The notes: generated from the sequence alone by a model not told the origin. A DNA stretch of 64,000 nucleotides from Buttiauxella agrestis ATCC 33320 (GCA_024169445.1 JALKFA010000001.1:3472001-3536000); one strand, 5' to 3'; numbered from the stretch's first letter, positions 46,087-56,827 are shown. Translations and numbers: made by a program.

Positions 46087-46793
46087 AGCCCAACGCTTTC
46101 AAAGCAGATATTGATGACTCTGATTTATTAGAAAAGTCGATGTCTGAAATTGCTTCTGCTATCGCTGACCCTTCTCGGGTCAGCATTCTGTGTGCTTTGA
46201 TGGATGGGCGGGCATGGACGGCAACAGAGCTAAGTTCGGTAGCTAATATTGCAGCATCAACGGCAAGCGCTCATCTGGCAAAACTTCTTAATAGCCAATT
46301 AATTACGTGTCTGTCTCAAGGGCGCCATCGGTACTACAGACTAGCAGGAGTTGATATAGCGACACTGCTTGAAACCCTGATGGGAGTATCAATGAAGACG
46401 CAGAAGGGTTGCGTCACCAAAACCCCTGTGCATTTGCGCAAAGCCCGTACCTGTTATGATCATTTGGCCGGTGAAGTTGCTGTTGCCATGTATGAATTTA
46501 TGGATAAAGAAGGCTGGTTTTTACCTGAAGGAGGCGCGTTATCACCCATTGGTATGGCTAAATTTCAGGAAATTGGTGTTGAAATTCTCCCGCACACAAA
46601 ACGAAAAAGCGTTTGTACTTGCCTGGACTGGAGCGAACGCCGTTTTCATCTTGGGGGAAGTACTGGTGCGGCTTTGTTGGTGACGTTTGACCAAAAGGGG
46701 TGGATAGCCAGGACAGCGGGTTACAGAGAAGTGACTTTCACCGATGCCGGGATAAAAGCTCTCGGACGTTTATTCAAGCTCAGCTTAAAATAA
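46083..46793 (+). CDS. ArsR-family winged-helix regulator with long C-terminal domain
   Basis: A 236-residue protein. The N-terminal ~90 residues are an ArsR-type winged helix ([34 protein letters not shown]). The remaining ~140 residues are unusual for ArsR repressors and include CVTK and [17 protein letters not shown], whose cysteines could bind metal or sense redox. ATGA overlap with the ACT gene; it probably autoregulates the operon. Confidence 0.78.
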   Translation: MKPNAFKADIDDSDLLEKSMSEIASAIADPSRVSILCALMDGRAWTATELSSVANIAASTASAHLAKLLNSQLITCLSQGRHRYYRLAGVDIATLLETLMGVSMKTQKGCVTKTPVHLRKARTCYDHLAGEVAVAMYEFMDKEGWFLPEGGALSPIGMAKFQEIGVEILPHTKRKSVCTCLDWSERRFHLGGSTGAALLVTFDQKGWIARTAGYREVTFTDAGIKALGRLFKLSLK

Positions 46794-46829
46794 TAAACCC
46801 ATCGCATCAGTAGATGAGTTTATTATTAA
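46790..46829 (+). terminator. terminator after ABM-ACT-ArsR operon
   Basis: An AT-rich stem AATAATAAACCCATC pairs with GATGAGTTTATTATT around a ten-base loop just after the stop codon. With T-rich flanks it can work for this operon and for the convergent leftward gene at 46858. Confidence 0.65.
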
Positions 46830-46857
46830 TAATAGAAAATATAATCAACCAGAGTTA

Positions 46858-47229
46858 TTAACCGAGCAACTCATCTAACGAATCAGATAGATTACAGCTG
46901 GAACCCAGTTTGGTATCCGTAACATCGGTTAAATAAAACGTATATGCACCCTTATCGTCATTTTTCACATGACCAACAAAAGTAAAATAAAGAGGTTTAT
47001 CTTTATTTTCCTTGAAGGTTTGATATGCGGCCTCGACGTTCTTCTTATTGACATCGTCTGTTTCAACGATCTTCATTTTTAATGACGGTCTATCACAACG
47101 AACAAAAACAATATCGTCACGATCTTGTACCAGCATGCCAGAGAATATGTCATTGCCAGCACTAGATTCTGCGTGAGCATTAACCATTGAAACTAAAGAT
47201 AAAAATATCCCACTCAATAATTTTTTCAT
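46858..47229 (-). CDS. secreted periplasmic protein of unknown function
   Basis: A 123-residue protein from the ATG at 47229, with a clear signal peptide (MKKLLSGIFLSLVSMVNAHA). The mature part has two cysteines (VRCDRPS and SSCNLSD) that could form a disulfide. No family is recognised. It is alone on its strand, convergent with the ABM operon and AT-rich. Confidence 0.6.
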   Translation of the reverse strand: MKKLLSGIFLSLVSMVNAHAESSAGNDIFSGMLVQDRDDIVFVRCDRPSLKMKIVETDDVNKKNVEAAYQTFKENKDKPLYFTFVGHVKNDDKGAYTFYLTDVTDTKLGSSCNLSDSLDELLG

Positions 47230-47550
47230 AACAATATCGATACCAGGGTCCATGGAAAGAAAATTTATGTTAATAACATAATCCCACAATTAAAATAGCA
47301 TAAAAAAGCCATATCTGAGAATGGGGATATATACATAACCTGCTATTAATTCCAGAATAATGATAACTGTGCGTTGTTCGTTCAGGGCGTGCTACGATGA
47401 CGAAAATCCACGCAAGAAAATCGAACAAAATTTAATCTATACTTTATAGAAGATCCTTGCAGCTGTTAAATCCCTGATGCCTGACACCCCATCCTGAGAG
47501 AACGTTTCTGATCTGATTGAACAACTGCTCCTGTGCGTTCACATCGCCTG
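47230..47550. other. 321-bp upstream region of the glucan synthase gene
   Basis: No gene is supported here. It contains the copy of the 40-bp shared element (47362-47400), immediately followed by a possible 12-codon leader starting ATGACGAAAATCC at 47397, and the start region of the leftward secreted-protein gene. A distinct ribosome site before 47551 is not evident. Confidence 0.4.
47362..47400 (+). repeat. second copy of the 40-bp shared intergenic element
   Basis: Matches 14773-14812 at about 35 of 40 positions in the same orientation, ending CGTGCTACGATGA. It lies 150 bp before the giant glucan synthase gene. Confidence 0.6.
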
Positions 47551-50500
47551 ATGAGCAAATTCATGAAATTAAGTCTAAAACAGTGGTTTTCTGCGCGTAA
47601 GTCACGGGAATTACCTACAGAAATCCCTGATTGGTTGGGTTCTGAACCCGCGAACGAAAGCCCTATCAAAGCTGAGCTGTTTTCTGCCGCCCAAATGGAG
47701 CGCTACGGCCAGAAACTGGCTCGTTCCCATAAATTATCGACCACTAAGCTGCCTTACTATTTACTCAAGCGTCTGGAAGATAATGAAGCCATCATCACCC
47801 GTAATTGCTATCTGCTCAATGCAGGGGAAAAATCGGGTATTACTCCGGCCGGTGAATGGCTGCTGGATAATTACTATCTCATCGAAGAACAGATCCGCGT
47901 GGTTCGTCATCATTTACCAAAGAATTTTGGTAAAGGGTTGCCACCGTTAGCTGCTCCTAATCATTGCCCTCGTATTTATGATATTGCCTCTGAAGCTATC
48001 GCTCATGCCGATGGACGATGGGATGCCGCAAGCCTAACCAGTTATATCGCGGCCTATCAGCAAGTGACTCCGTTAACTCTTGGTGAACTTTGGGCATTGC
48101 CGGGTATGTTGCGTCTGGCGCTGATTGAGAATCTACGACGCGTTAGTATTGAAGTGGCTGAGGCGCAAAAAGAGCGAAATCTGGCTGATGTGTGGGTCAC
48201 ACGAATTTTTGAATGTGCTGAAAACACGCCAGCGGATTTGATTATGGTGATTGCGGATATGGCACGTTCACGTCCGCCATTAAGCAGCGCTTTTGTAGCG
48301 GAACTGGTTCGCCGCTTGCAGGGGCGAGGGAACATGCTCTCTTTGCCGCTGACCTGGGTTGAACAGCGCCTTGCTGAAACCGGCGTCACCACGGATTACC
48401 TGATTCATCGCTTTAACCAGCAACTTGCTGCAAGCCAACTTTCAGTGAGCAACAGTATTGCCGGGTTGCGTCTGTTAAGTGAAACCAACTGGGCTGACTT
48501 TGCCGAAGCAATGAGTCTGGTCGAACAGACATTGCGCCAGGACCCTTCCGGGATTTATCCGGCAATGCACTTCGATACCCGCGACCATTATCGCCATATT
48601 GTTGAGATCCTCGCCCGTCACAGCCATCACAGTGAACCGGAAGTCGCCCGTTATATTTTAGAAATGGCTCAGGCAACGCCTGTTCATCATGTGGGTTATT
48701 ACTTAATTGGGGAAGGGCGCTCGCAACTAGAACAACAGCTTGGGGCAAATACATCGTGGGTCGTCCGGCTGCGTCATAGCTTTAACCAAATTCCTCTGCT
48801 TTCATGGCTTGGAAGCCTGAGCCTGTTGACCACAGCGTTCACTGCTGACATTTTATCCCGCACCCATCAACAAGGGATGAACTGGCCGCTGGCGCTTCTT
48901 GCGCTGCCGCTGGTGGTGCTGATTAGTCAGTTGGCTCTCAATTTGCTGAGTGAGGCGACGACTCGCTTCCGGTCGCCACTGCCTCTGCCACGCATGGATT
49001 TCTCAACCGGCATCCCGGCGGAGTATTGCACGATGGTGGTTATCCCTTGTTTACTCACCAGCCGGGCCGGGATAGACAAGCTGCTTAACAGCCTGGAGGT
49101 TTGCTATCTGGGTAACAACTCGCCAAACCTGTACTTCGCATTGCTAACCGATTTTGCTGATTCCCCGGACCAGAACTCACCAGAAAGCGGCGATCTGCTG
49201 CACTGGGCTGAAGCGCAAATGCAGAATTTGAATCGACGCTATGCTTCTGTTGCTCAACCACTTTTCTTTTTGCTGCATCGTTCAGCGCAGTGGAATGAAC
49301 AACAAAACGTGTGGATGGGGTATGAGCGTAAACGCGGCAAGTTATCGATGCTAAATAGTTGGCTGCGCGAACCGACCGACCAATTTTCCGAAGTACACAG
49401 TAATGTGATTAGCCCACCAACGGGGGTTAAATATGTCATCACGCTGGATAGCGACACCGTTCTGCCACGTGACACTGCGCATAAACTGGTTGCCACTATG
49501 GCGCATCCGCTCAATCACCCGATCTACGATCCGGTAAAACAGCGTGTCGTTAAAGGGTACGCTATTTTGCAGCCCGGCCTTGCTGAAGAGATCCCACGAA
49601 ACGGGCAGGGGCGCTATGCCGCGATGTGCAGCAACGTGCCGGGTAACGATCCTTACTCAATGATGTCATCGGATATTTATCAGGATCTGTTCGGCGAAGG
49701 CTCGTTCGTTGGTAAAGGTATTTACGATGTGGATACTTTTGCCCAGGCGACGCACAATACGTGCCCGGAAAACCTGGTGTTGAGCCATGATTTGCTGGAA
49801 GGGTGCTATGCCCGTTCAGGTTTGCTCAGTGAAGTCTTGCTATATGAGCAGTACCCCAATAACTACCTCACTGATGTGGCAAGACGTACCCGCTGGATAC
49901 GCGGCGACTGGCAACTATTGAATTGGCTTAAATTCAGGCCCAGAAAAGCAGATGGAACACATGACAAAAACCCACTAAGCACGCTTTCACGCTGGAAACT
50001 GCTGGATAATTTGCGCCGCAGCCTCGTGGCACCATCATTTCTGATGCTGGTGTTTTGCGCCATTTTACTGGTCCCCAATCCTTTTTACTGGCTCGGCGTG
50101 CTAGCCGTTGTGCTGCTACTTCCTACCGTGCTGGTTTTAGCGCAGGATATTCTGAGTAAGCCAGCACGGCGGCCATTCGTCCAGCATCTGATTCTGGTTT
50201 CTTCCGGCGGGCTTAAACGCCTGCTGCGCATTGGCCTGGGATTTATCACGCTTCCTCATGAGGCCGGATATTCGCTTCATGCAATTGCAGTGACGTTATG
50301 GCGGCTGGGTATTAGCCATCACAACCTCAATCAGTGGGCTAGTTTTGACCAAAGCACTGAACACGCCAAAGCCTCGCCGCTGCGTTTTTATCGGGCAATG
50401 TGGCTCAATGTCGTTTCAGGTATTGCACTCATCCTGCTCGCGGCCTTCCTTTCACCTATGCTGCTGTTTTTTGCTGTGCCTATCGGTGTGGTGTGGTGTC

Positions 50501-53500
50501 TGGCTCCTTTGTTATTAAGCTGGCTGAGCCGCGAGACTGTAAGCCATACCATTACATTTAATGCTGAAAATAAACGCCTGTTGCGCCAAAGCAGTCGCGA
50601 AATTTGGGCCTTTTTTGAAACCTTTGCCACAGAGAAAGAAAACTGGTTACCGCCGGATAACTACCAGGAAATTCCACATCCGGTTATTGCGCACCGCACT
50701 TCGCCGACCAACATTGGCCTGTCGCTAATGGCCAACCTAACGGCGTGGGATTTTGGTTATATTCCCCAGGGGGAAATGCTGCAACGCATCACGCTGACGC
50801 TCGACACCCTGGATAAAATGGAGCATTACCGCGGCCATTTATACAACTGGTACGACACCCGCACCCTGGTGCCGCTGAATCCGCGTTATATCTCAAGTGT
50901 CGACAGCGGCAATATGGCAGGGCATTTGCTCACTCTAAGTGCGGGGTTAACGGGGTTGCGTAACCAACCCGTACTCAATTGCACACAATTGCTGATGGGC
51001 CTTGATGACACATTGCAAATCCTCGAGAAAACCTGGGGGCAGCATGCGCCGACCTCTTTGCGCCAGTTGCGCAATCACTGCAAAACTGCCGCCACACTCT
51101 CTCCATCGTTACTGTTTCCTGAGCTGAAAAACATGCGTGCGCAAAGTCATCGTCTGCACGCACTTTGTAGTCATGAGGATGGGCGTATCCGCCGCTGGGT
51201 AGAGCATCTTCAACACCAGTTGGTGCTGATCTGTCACGAATGGACGAATTTTCTCGGGTGGCTACCCGCCCATTGGGAGAGTAAATCGTTACCATCACTT
51301 TCCTGGCTTGCACAGGCAAAACATACCGGCGAAGGCACACCTTCAGAATCGGTGATCCGCCTGGCCCGCACACGGCTGGATATTATTACCGAGCTGGAAC
51401 AGCGCCTGACAGAACACGCACGAATGGATTTTGTCTTCCTGTATAACGAAGTCACCAGCCTGCTCAGCGTCGGTTATAACTGCGATAACAATAAGCTCGA
51501 TAACAGTCATTACGACTTGTTGCCTTCGGAAATTCGTCTTACCAGTTTTCTGGCGATAGCCACTAATCAGTTGCCGTTAAAAAGCTGGTTTGCGTTGGGG
51601 CGACTCTTTACCACCATTGATAACGAAACTGCGTTGATGTCGTGGAGTGGCTCAATGTTTGAGTACTTAATGCCGAACCTGGTGATGCCAACTTTCCCTG
51701 GCAGCTTGCTGGAGGAGATGAGCCAGTCAGCGGTGAAACGCCAGATTGACTGGGGCAAAGAGCGGGGCGTGCCGTGGGGAATTTCAGAGTCAGGTTACTA
51801 CTCCTTTGATGCGCTGCAAAATTACCAATATCACGCCTTTGGCGTGCCGGGTCTTGGCTTGCGAAGGGGACTTGCGGATGACATGGTCATCGCACCTTAT
51901 GCCACCATGATGGCACTGACGGTCTCTCCGCATAAAGCTTGCGAAAACTTGCTGAAACTAGAAAAAAATGGTGCTCGTGGGGAATATGGCTTCTACGAAG
52001 CGCTGGACTACACGCCTTCACGCCTCGCCAACGGCCAGATGTATGCGGTGGTTCGTTCGTGGATGGCACACCATCAGGGAATGGCATTCCAGGCTCTTTC
52101 CCATGTGCTGTTAGGTGCGCCAATGGTAGACCGATTTATGACCAGCCCATCATTTCAGTCGGCTCGTTTGTTATTGCAGGAACGGGTGCCTGATGCCGTT
52201 GAGTTGTATAGTCCGCGTCGCCATTTCGAATCTCACGAAGGGGTTTTGCAACCTGTACAATACGAAGTGCGCGAGTTTACCGACGTTGATAGCCTGATAC
52301 CCGAAGTTCAGTTGCTGTCGAATTCCGATTACCATCTGATGATCAGCCAGTCAGGGAGCGGTTACAGCCGCTGGAAAGACATTGCGTTGACCCGCTGGCG
52401 CAGCGATGCCACTTGCGATAACTGGGGTACTTTTTGCTATATTAGTGACAGTGTAACTAATGAGGTATGGAGTAATACCTGGCAACCGCTTGGTGAACCG
52501 GTCAGCCAGTACGATGCGACATTTACCGACGCCGGAGCGGAGTTCAAACTGGTCGCGGGTACGATCAATGTTAAAACGCAGATTGTTGTCTCGCCTGAAG
52601 ATGATATTGAGCTGCGCCGCGTCACGCTGCTGCATCGTGGGCGGCAACCGCGCACCATTGAGTTAACCACTTACGCGGAAGTCGTGCTGGCTCCTAAAGA
52701 GAGCGATCTGGCCCATCCAGCCTTCAGTAATTTGTTTATTCAGACCGAGCTACTTGCCGATCAGCACGCCATTCTGTGCCACCGTCGTCCTCGTTCACCA
52801 GATGAGCGTTGCCCGTGGATGTTTCACACGATGGTGGTGCACGGGCAAGCGCAAAGCGAAACCTCATTTGAAACAGACAGAGCCAAATTTCTCGGGCGGG
52901 GCAGAACCCCGGTCAATGCTCTGGCAACCCAACAAAGCGGTGCGCTAAGTAATAGCGTCGGGCCAGTGCTGGACCCGATACTTGCCATTCGTCAGTCGAT
53001 AGTTTTACAACCCGGCTTGCCCGTCACAGTCGACATTATTTATGGCGTAACGGACAGCCGTCAGCACAGTCAGGCACTGGTCGAGAAATATCATGACCAT
53101 CCGATTGCCGACCGTGTATTTGAACTGGCGTGGTCACATAGCCAAATTGTGTTGCGCCAGATTAATGCCAACGAAGACGACGCAACACTCTTTAACCGCT
53201 TGGCCAGCGCGGTGCTTTTCCCTGGCCCCGAACTGCGTGCTGATGCCAAAACTCTTTGCCGTAACCGTCGTGGGCAATCAGGTCTTTGGGGTTGGTCTAT
53301 TTCAGGCGACCTGCCGATTGTGATTCTGAACGTCACCAGCGATGAAAGTATTTTGCTCATCACCACAATGATTCAGGCGCACCATTACTGGCGTTTAAAA
53401 GGGCTGGCTGTGGATCTGGTTATCCTTAACGATAGCCCTGGCGGTTATCAGCAGGAGTTGCAAAACCAAATTATCGAACTACTAATGGCGGGTTCTGAAG

Positions 53501-56142
53501 CCAACCAGATGGACAAGCCCGGTGGCATTTTTGTGCGCAATGGCGAACATATGTCAGCAGAGGACCGCCTGTTGCTGCTGAGTGTGGCGCAAATCGTACT
53601 GGATGATCGTGCTGGAGGCCTTAAAGAACAGCTAAATCAGCGGCTTCTGGCAACTATTCCCGCACAGCCGAGCTTTACTCCCCGCACGGTGATGCCGGTT
53701 AATCAGCACGATCCCTGGCAGCCTGATACCAGCGCATTGGTCTTTTTCAATGGCCGCGGTGGGTTCTCGCAAGATGGCCGTGAATACCAGATGACGCTGG
53801 ATGAAAATGACCAGACACCTGCGCCGTGGGCTAACGTTCTGGCCAATGCCAGTTTTGGCACTGTCATTTCTGAAGCGGGACAGGCCTACACCTGGTATGA
53901 AAATGCACATGAGTACCGACTCACACCCTGGGAAAACGACCCGATCAGCGATCGTTCTGGCGAAGCGTACTATTTGCGGGATGAAGAAAGTGGCGAGGTC
54001 TGGTCACCAACCACGCTGCCGGTGCGCGGCAACGGGCATTATCTTTCACGCCACGGCTTTGGCTACAGCGTTTTCGCCCACCGTGAAACAGGTATCGACA
54101 CTGAATTGACAATACTGGTGGCAGAACATGCGCCGGTAAAAATCGCTATTCTGACGCTGAGTAATACCTCAGGGCGGACACGAAAAATCTCGGTTACCGG
54201 TTATGTTGAATGGACGCTGGGCGAGTCGCGCAGCAAATCGGCCATGCATGTTGTCACTCGTACATCGACAACCGGGCGCGGCTGCGGTGTGCTGGCAAAT
54301 AACTTCTATAACAGCAACGGTTCGGAAAGAACGGCATTTTTCGCGGTGACGGGAGTGCATTGCTCAGTGTCAGGTGACCGTCGGGAATTCCTTGGGCGCA
54401 ATGGTTCACAGCGTGACCCAGCGGCTATGAAACAGCGCACGTTGTCTGATAAAACGGGCGCGGGGTTGGATCCGTGTGGTGCAGTTCAGTCTGCTACCAC
54501 CTTGATTGATGGCGATCAGCGGACATTTATTTTTGTGCTGGGTATCGGGCAGAACCCGCAAGACGCGGAACTGATGATTAACCAGTATCTAAGTGAAGAC
54601 GCCGCACGTAGCGAACTGGCGAATGTTCACCGTTACTGGCATCGCATGCTCGATCAAATTGTCGTAGCAACCCCCGATCCTGCGGTTAACTTACTGGCCA
54701 ATGGCTGGCTGCTTTACCAGACCATCGCTTGCCGCCTGATGGCTCGCAGTGGTTACTATCAGTCTGGTGGTGCTTTCGGCTTCCGTGATCAGCTACAAGA
54801 CACGCTGGCTCTGAGTCATACCGCACCGGAACGTTTGCGCGAGCAAATTCTGCTGTGCGCATCACGCCAGTTCGTTGAAGGCGACGTTCAACACTGGTGG
54901 CATCCCCCATTAGGGAATGGCGTTCGCACCCGTTGTTCAGACGATTATCTTTGGTTGCCGCTATCTATTTGCCGCTACGTAGAAACCACCGGCGACCTCG
55001 ATTTGCTAGAACACCGCGTGGCGTATCTTGAAGGCCGTGAATTACAGCCAGGAGAAGAGTCAGCCTATGAACAACCGGTTATCAGCGCAGTTGAAGAGAC
55101 ACTTTGGCAACATGCGATAAAAGCCATTCGCCACGGCCTGCGGTTTGGTCAACATGGTTTGCCGTTGATGGGCGCGGGGGACTGGAACGATGGCATGAAC
55201 CTCGTTGGGCTGGAAGGCAAGGGCGAGAGCGTCTGGCTTGGGTTCTTCCTCTATGATGTCTTGCAGCAATTTGCGCAGCTGGCGGAACAAATCCACGATG
55301 ACGAAATTGCCGTGCTTTGCCATACAGAAGCCGCAAAACTGCAAGCCAATATTGAGGCGACAGCCTGGGACGGGGCGTGGTATCGCCGGGGCTATTTTGA
55401 TAGTGGAGAAGCCCTTGGTTCGCAGAACGCAGAAGAGTGCCAGATAGACGCCATTGCCCAGAGTTGGGCGGTGTTGTCCGGCGCGGGGAGCGAGGAACGC
55501 TGTGTACAAGCAATGCAGGCGCTGGACTCACGCCTGGTTGATAACGAGGCTGGGCTGATAAAACTGCTTACGCCGCCATTTAATGGCAACGGGCCAAACC
55601 CCGGCTACATTCAGGGTTACCTGCCGGGCGTGCGTGAAAACGGTGGGCAATATACACATGGAGCCATCTGGGCAGTGATGGCATTTGCCCGCAGCGGCAA
55701 TATCGAACGGGCCTGGCAGCTATGGTCGCTGATTAACCCGATTAATCACGGACTCACTACCGATGCCATTGAACGTTATAAAGTCGAACCGTATGTGATG
55801 ACGGCGGATATTTATAGTGTTGCACCGCACAGCGGGCGCGGTGGCTGGAGCTGGTATACCGGTTCGGCAGGATGGGCGTATCAGTTGATAATCGAAACGT
55901 TGCTGGGGATCGAACGGCATGGCGACTCAATAACCGTTCACCCGTTACTGCCGCGTGACTGGCCTTCAGTGAGCCTTGTTTATAGACATGGCTCAAGTGA
56001 TTACCAGATCAATGCGTTACACCGTGAGGGCGAATATCAACTCATGCTAGATGGCATATCGTTGCCAGGAAAAACCATACCGTTGAAGGATGATGGTCAA
56101 CGGCATGTGGTGGAGATAAGTCTGGGTACCGTTCTTAACTAG
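47551..56142 (+). CDS. cyclic beta-1,2-glucan synthase-like protein (NdvB/ChvB type)
   Basis: A 2,863-residue inner-membrane protein from the ATG at 47551. About residues 420-1000 hold clustered membrane helices and a glycosyltransferase core: TLDSDTVLPRD near 632 and RTRWIRGDW near 780 (D,D,D,QxxRW-like). A glucoamylase-like domain (SESGYYSFDALQNYQYHAFG) follows. The C-terminal part is GH94 phosphorylase-like with GAGDWNDGMNLVG near 2544. This is the layout of NdvB/ChvB, which make periplasmic cyclic beta-1,2-glucan for osmoadaptation and host interaction. Its stop overlaps the convergent SnoaL gene by 8 bp. Confidence 0.87.
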   Translation: MSKFMKLSLKQWFSARKSRELPTEIPDWLGSEPANESPIKAELFSAAQMERYGQKLARSHKLSTTKLPYYLLKRLEDNEAIITRNCYLLNAGEKSGITPAGEWLLDNYYLIEEQIRVVRHHLPKNFGKGLPPLAAPNHCPRIYDIASEAIAHADGRWDAASLTSYIAAYQQVTPLTLGELWALPGMLRLALIENLRRVSIEVAEAQKERNLADVWVTRIFECAENTPADLIMVIADMARSRPPLSSAFVAELVRRLQGRGNMLSLPLTWVEQRLAETGVTTDYLIHRFNQQLAASQLSVSNSIAGLRLLSETNWADFAEAMSLVEQTLRQDPSGIYPAMHFDTRDHYRHIVEILARHSHHSEPEVARYILEMAQATPVHHVGYYLIGEGRSQLEQQLGANTSWVVRLRHSFNQIPLLSWLGSLSLLTTAFTADILSRTHQQGMNWPLALLALPLVVLISQLALNLLSEATTRFRSPLPLPRMDFSTGIPAEYCTMVVIPCLLTSRAGIDKLLNSLEVCYLGNNSPNLYFALLTDFADSPDQNSPESGDLLHWAEAQMQNLNRRYASVAQPLFFLLHRSAQWNEQQNVWMGYERKRGKLSMLNSWLREPTDQFSEVHSNVISPPTGVKYVITLDSDTVLPRDTAHKLVATMAHPLNHPIYDPVKQRVVKGYAILQPGLAEEIPRNGQGRYAAMCSNVPGNDPYSMMSSDIYQDLFGEGSFVGKGIYDVDTFAQATHNTCPENLVLSHDLLEGCYARSGLLSEVLLYEQYPNNYLTDVARRTRWIRGDWQLLNWLKFRPRKADGTHDKNPLSTLSRWKLLDNLRRSLVAPSFLMLVFCAILLVPNPFYWLGVLAVVLLLPTVLVLAQDILSKPARRPFVQHLILVSSGGLKRLLRIGLGFITLPHEAGYSLHAIAVTLWRLGISHHNLNQWASFDQSTEHAKASPLRFYRAMWLNVVSGIALILLAAFLSPMLLFFAVPIGVVWCLAPLLLSWLSRETVSHTITFNAENKRLLRQSSREIWAFFETFATEKENWLPPDNYQEIPHPVIAHRTSPTNIGLSLMANLTAWDFGYIPQGEMLQRITLTLDTLDKMEHYRGHLYNWYDTRTLVPLNPRYISSVDSGNMAGHLLTLSAGLTGLRNQPVLNCTQLLMGLDDTLQILEKTWGQHAPTSLRQLRNHCKTAATLSPSLLFPELKNMRAQSHRLHALCSHEDGRIRRWVEHLQHQLVLICHEWTNFLGWLPAHWESKSLPSLSWLAQAKHTGEGTPSESVIRLARTRLDIITELEQRLTEHARMDFVFLYNEVTSLLSVGYNCDNNKLDNSHYDLLPSEIRLTSFLAIATNQLPLKSWFALGRLFTTIDNETALMSWSGSMFEYLMPNLVMPTFPGSLLEEMSQSAVKRQIDWGKERGVPWGISESGYYSFDALQNYQYHAFGVPGLGLRRGLADDMVIAPYATMMALTVSPHKACENLLKLEKNGARGEYGFYEALDYTPSRLANGQMYAVVRSWMAHHQGMAFQALSHVLLGAPMVDRFMTSPSFQSARLLLQERVPDAVELYSPRRHFESHEGVLQPVQYEVREFTDVDSLIPEVQLLSNSDYHLMISQSGSGYSRWKDIALTRWRSDATCDNWGTFCYISDSVTNEVWSNTWQPLGEPVSQYDATFTDAGAEFKLVAGTINVKTQIVVSPEDDIELRRVTLLHRGRQPRTIELTTYAEVVLAPKESDLAHPAFSNLFIQTELLADQHAILCHRRPRSPDERCPWMFHTMVVHGQAQSETSFETDRAKFLGRGRTPVNALATQQSGALSNSVGPVLDPILAIRQSIVLQPGLPVTVDIIYGVTDSRQHSQALVEKYHDHPIADRVFELAWSHSQIVLRQINANEDDATLFNRLASAVLFPGPELRADAKTLCRNRRGQSGLWGWSISGDLPIVILNVTSDESILLITTMIQAHHYWRLKGLAVDLVILNDSPGGYQQELQNQIIELLMAGSEANQMDKPGGIFVRNGEHMSAEDRLLLLSVAQIVLDDRAGGLKEQLNQRLLATIPAQPSFTPRTVMPVNQHDPWQPDTSALVFFNGRGGFSQDGREYQMTLDENDQTPAPWANVLANASFGTVISEAGQAYTWYENAHEYRLTPWENDPISDRSGEAYYLRDEESGEVWSPTTLPVRGNGHYLSRHGFGYSVFAHRETGIDTELTILVAEHAPVKIAILTLSNTSGRTRKISVTGYVEWTLGESRSKSAMHVVTRTSTTGRGCGVLANNFYNSNGSERTAFFAVTGVHCSVSGDRREFLGRNGSQRDPAAMKQRTLSDKTGAGLDPCGAVQSATTLIDGDQRTFIFVLGIGQNPQDAELMINQYLSEDAARSELANVHRYWHRMLDQIVVATPDPAVNLLANGWLLYQTIACRLMARSGYYQSGGAFGFRDQLQDTLALSHTAPERLREQILLCASRQFVEGDVQHWWHPPLGNGVRTRCSDDYLWLPLSICRYVETTGDLDLLEHRVAYLEGRELQPGEESAYEQPVISAVEETLWQHAIKAIRHGLRFGQHGLPLMGAGDWNDGMNLVGLEGKGESVWLGFFLYDVLQQFAQLAEQIHDDEIAVLCHTEAAKLQANIEATAWDGAWYRRGYFDSGEALGSQNAEECQIDAIAQSWAVLSGAGSEERCVQAMQALDSRLVDNEAGLIKLLTPPFNGNGPNPGYIQGYLPGVRENGGQYTHGAIWAVMAFARSGNIERAWQLWSLINPINHGLTTDAIERYKVEPYVMTADIYSVAPHSGRGGWSWYTGSAGWAYQLIIETLLGIERHGDSITVHPLLPRDWPSVSLVYRHGSSDYQINALHREGEYQLMLDGISLPGKTIPLKDDGQRHVVEISLGTVLN

Positions 56143-56719
56143 CGGATAACCAGCGCTTAGCGTCGGCTTTCATTTTCAACTCTAGTTCGCTGCCGCGAGT
56201 GGCGAATACGCGCCCGAGAGGGAAGCCGCTCAGCTCGAGTAAATAGGCCAGTGCGGCATATTCACGTGGATACTTCACAACCACAGCCTGGTCTATTGCG
56301 ACTAGGCCAAGTGGGAAAGTGAATGTGCCGATATCGTAAATACTCTGGCGGTGGAATAGTTTCCATACGCCATCCCTTTTTTCTGCCAGATCGTAAAAAC
56401 GGTTGTGACACTCACAGCCAATGTTCAGTTTCACGTTCTCGGCAACGATGATTGCATTGGTTTCAAGAATCGCTTTATCCCCGGCATCATTGAAGGTTAC
56501 TGCAGGCGAACCGATAAGGTGTTTGGTGCGCAAGTCGGAAGCGCCCATCCGCATTGAGCCATTAACAAAATCACTTCCCAGCCCTTCAAACCACGTTATT
56601 TCAATGGTGCCGTCAGGGTGGAACAGTTCGCGAAGCTGATCCCATTCGCCCAGATCGCGGTGCATCCAGCCATTCATCAGGTCATTAAGTTGTTGGCGGT
56701 CTTGTAGTGGATTTTGCAT
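56135..56719 (-). CDS. SnoaL-like/NTF2-fold protein
   Basis: A 194-residue cone-fold protein. DRQQLNDLMNGWMHRDLGEW and ELFHPDGTIEITWFEG begin the SnoaL_4-type domain; CECHNRFYDLAEKRDGVWKL is the core strand region. Family members are dehydratases, cyclases or ring-hydroxylating beta-subunit relatives. AGGAACTAAATAC precedes the ATG. It is divergent from the LysR gene, which probably controls it. Confidence 0.72.
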   Translation of the reverse strand: MQNPLQDRQQLNDLMNGWMHRDLGEWDQLRELFHPDGTIEITWFEGLGSDFVNGSMRMGASDLRTKHLIGSPAVTFNDAGDKAILETNAIIVAENVKLNIGCECHNRFYDLAEKRDGVWKLFHRQSIYDIGTFTFPLGLVAIDQAVVVKYPREYAALAYLLELSGFPLGRVFATRGSELELKMKADAKRWLSAS

Positions 56720-56827
56720 GTATTTAGTTCCTGTTAGTTGACTGGATTTAGTCTGGATGCAAAATACGACAATCTCAAATATATAGATTTTACTGATTAA
56801 TCATTTTAAATGATTGATGGAGCCATT

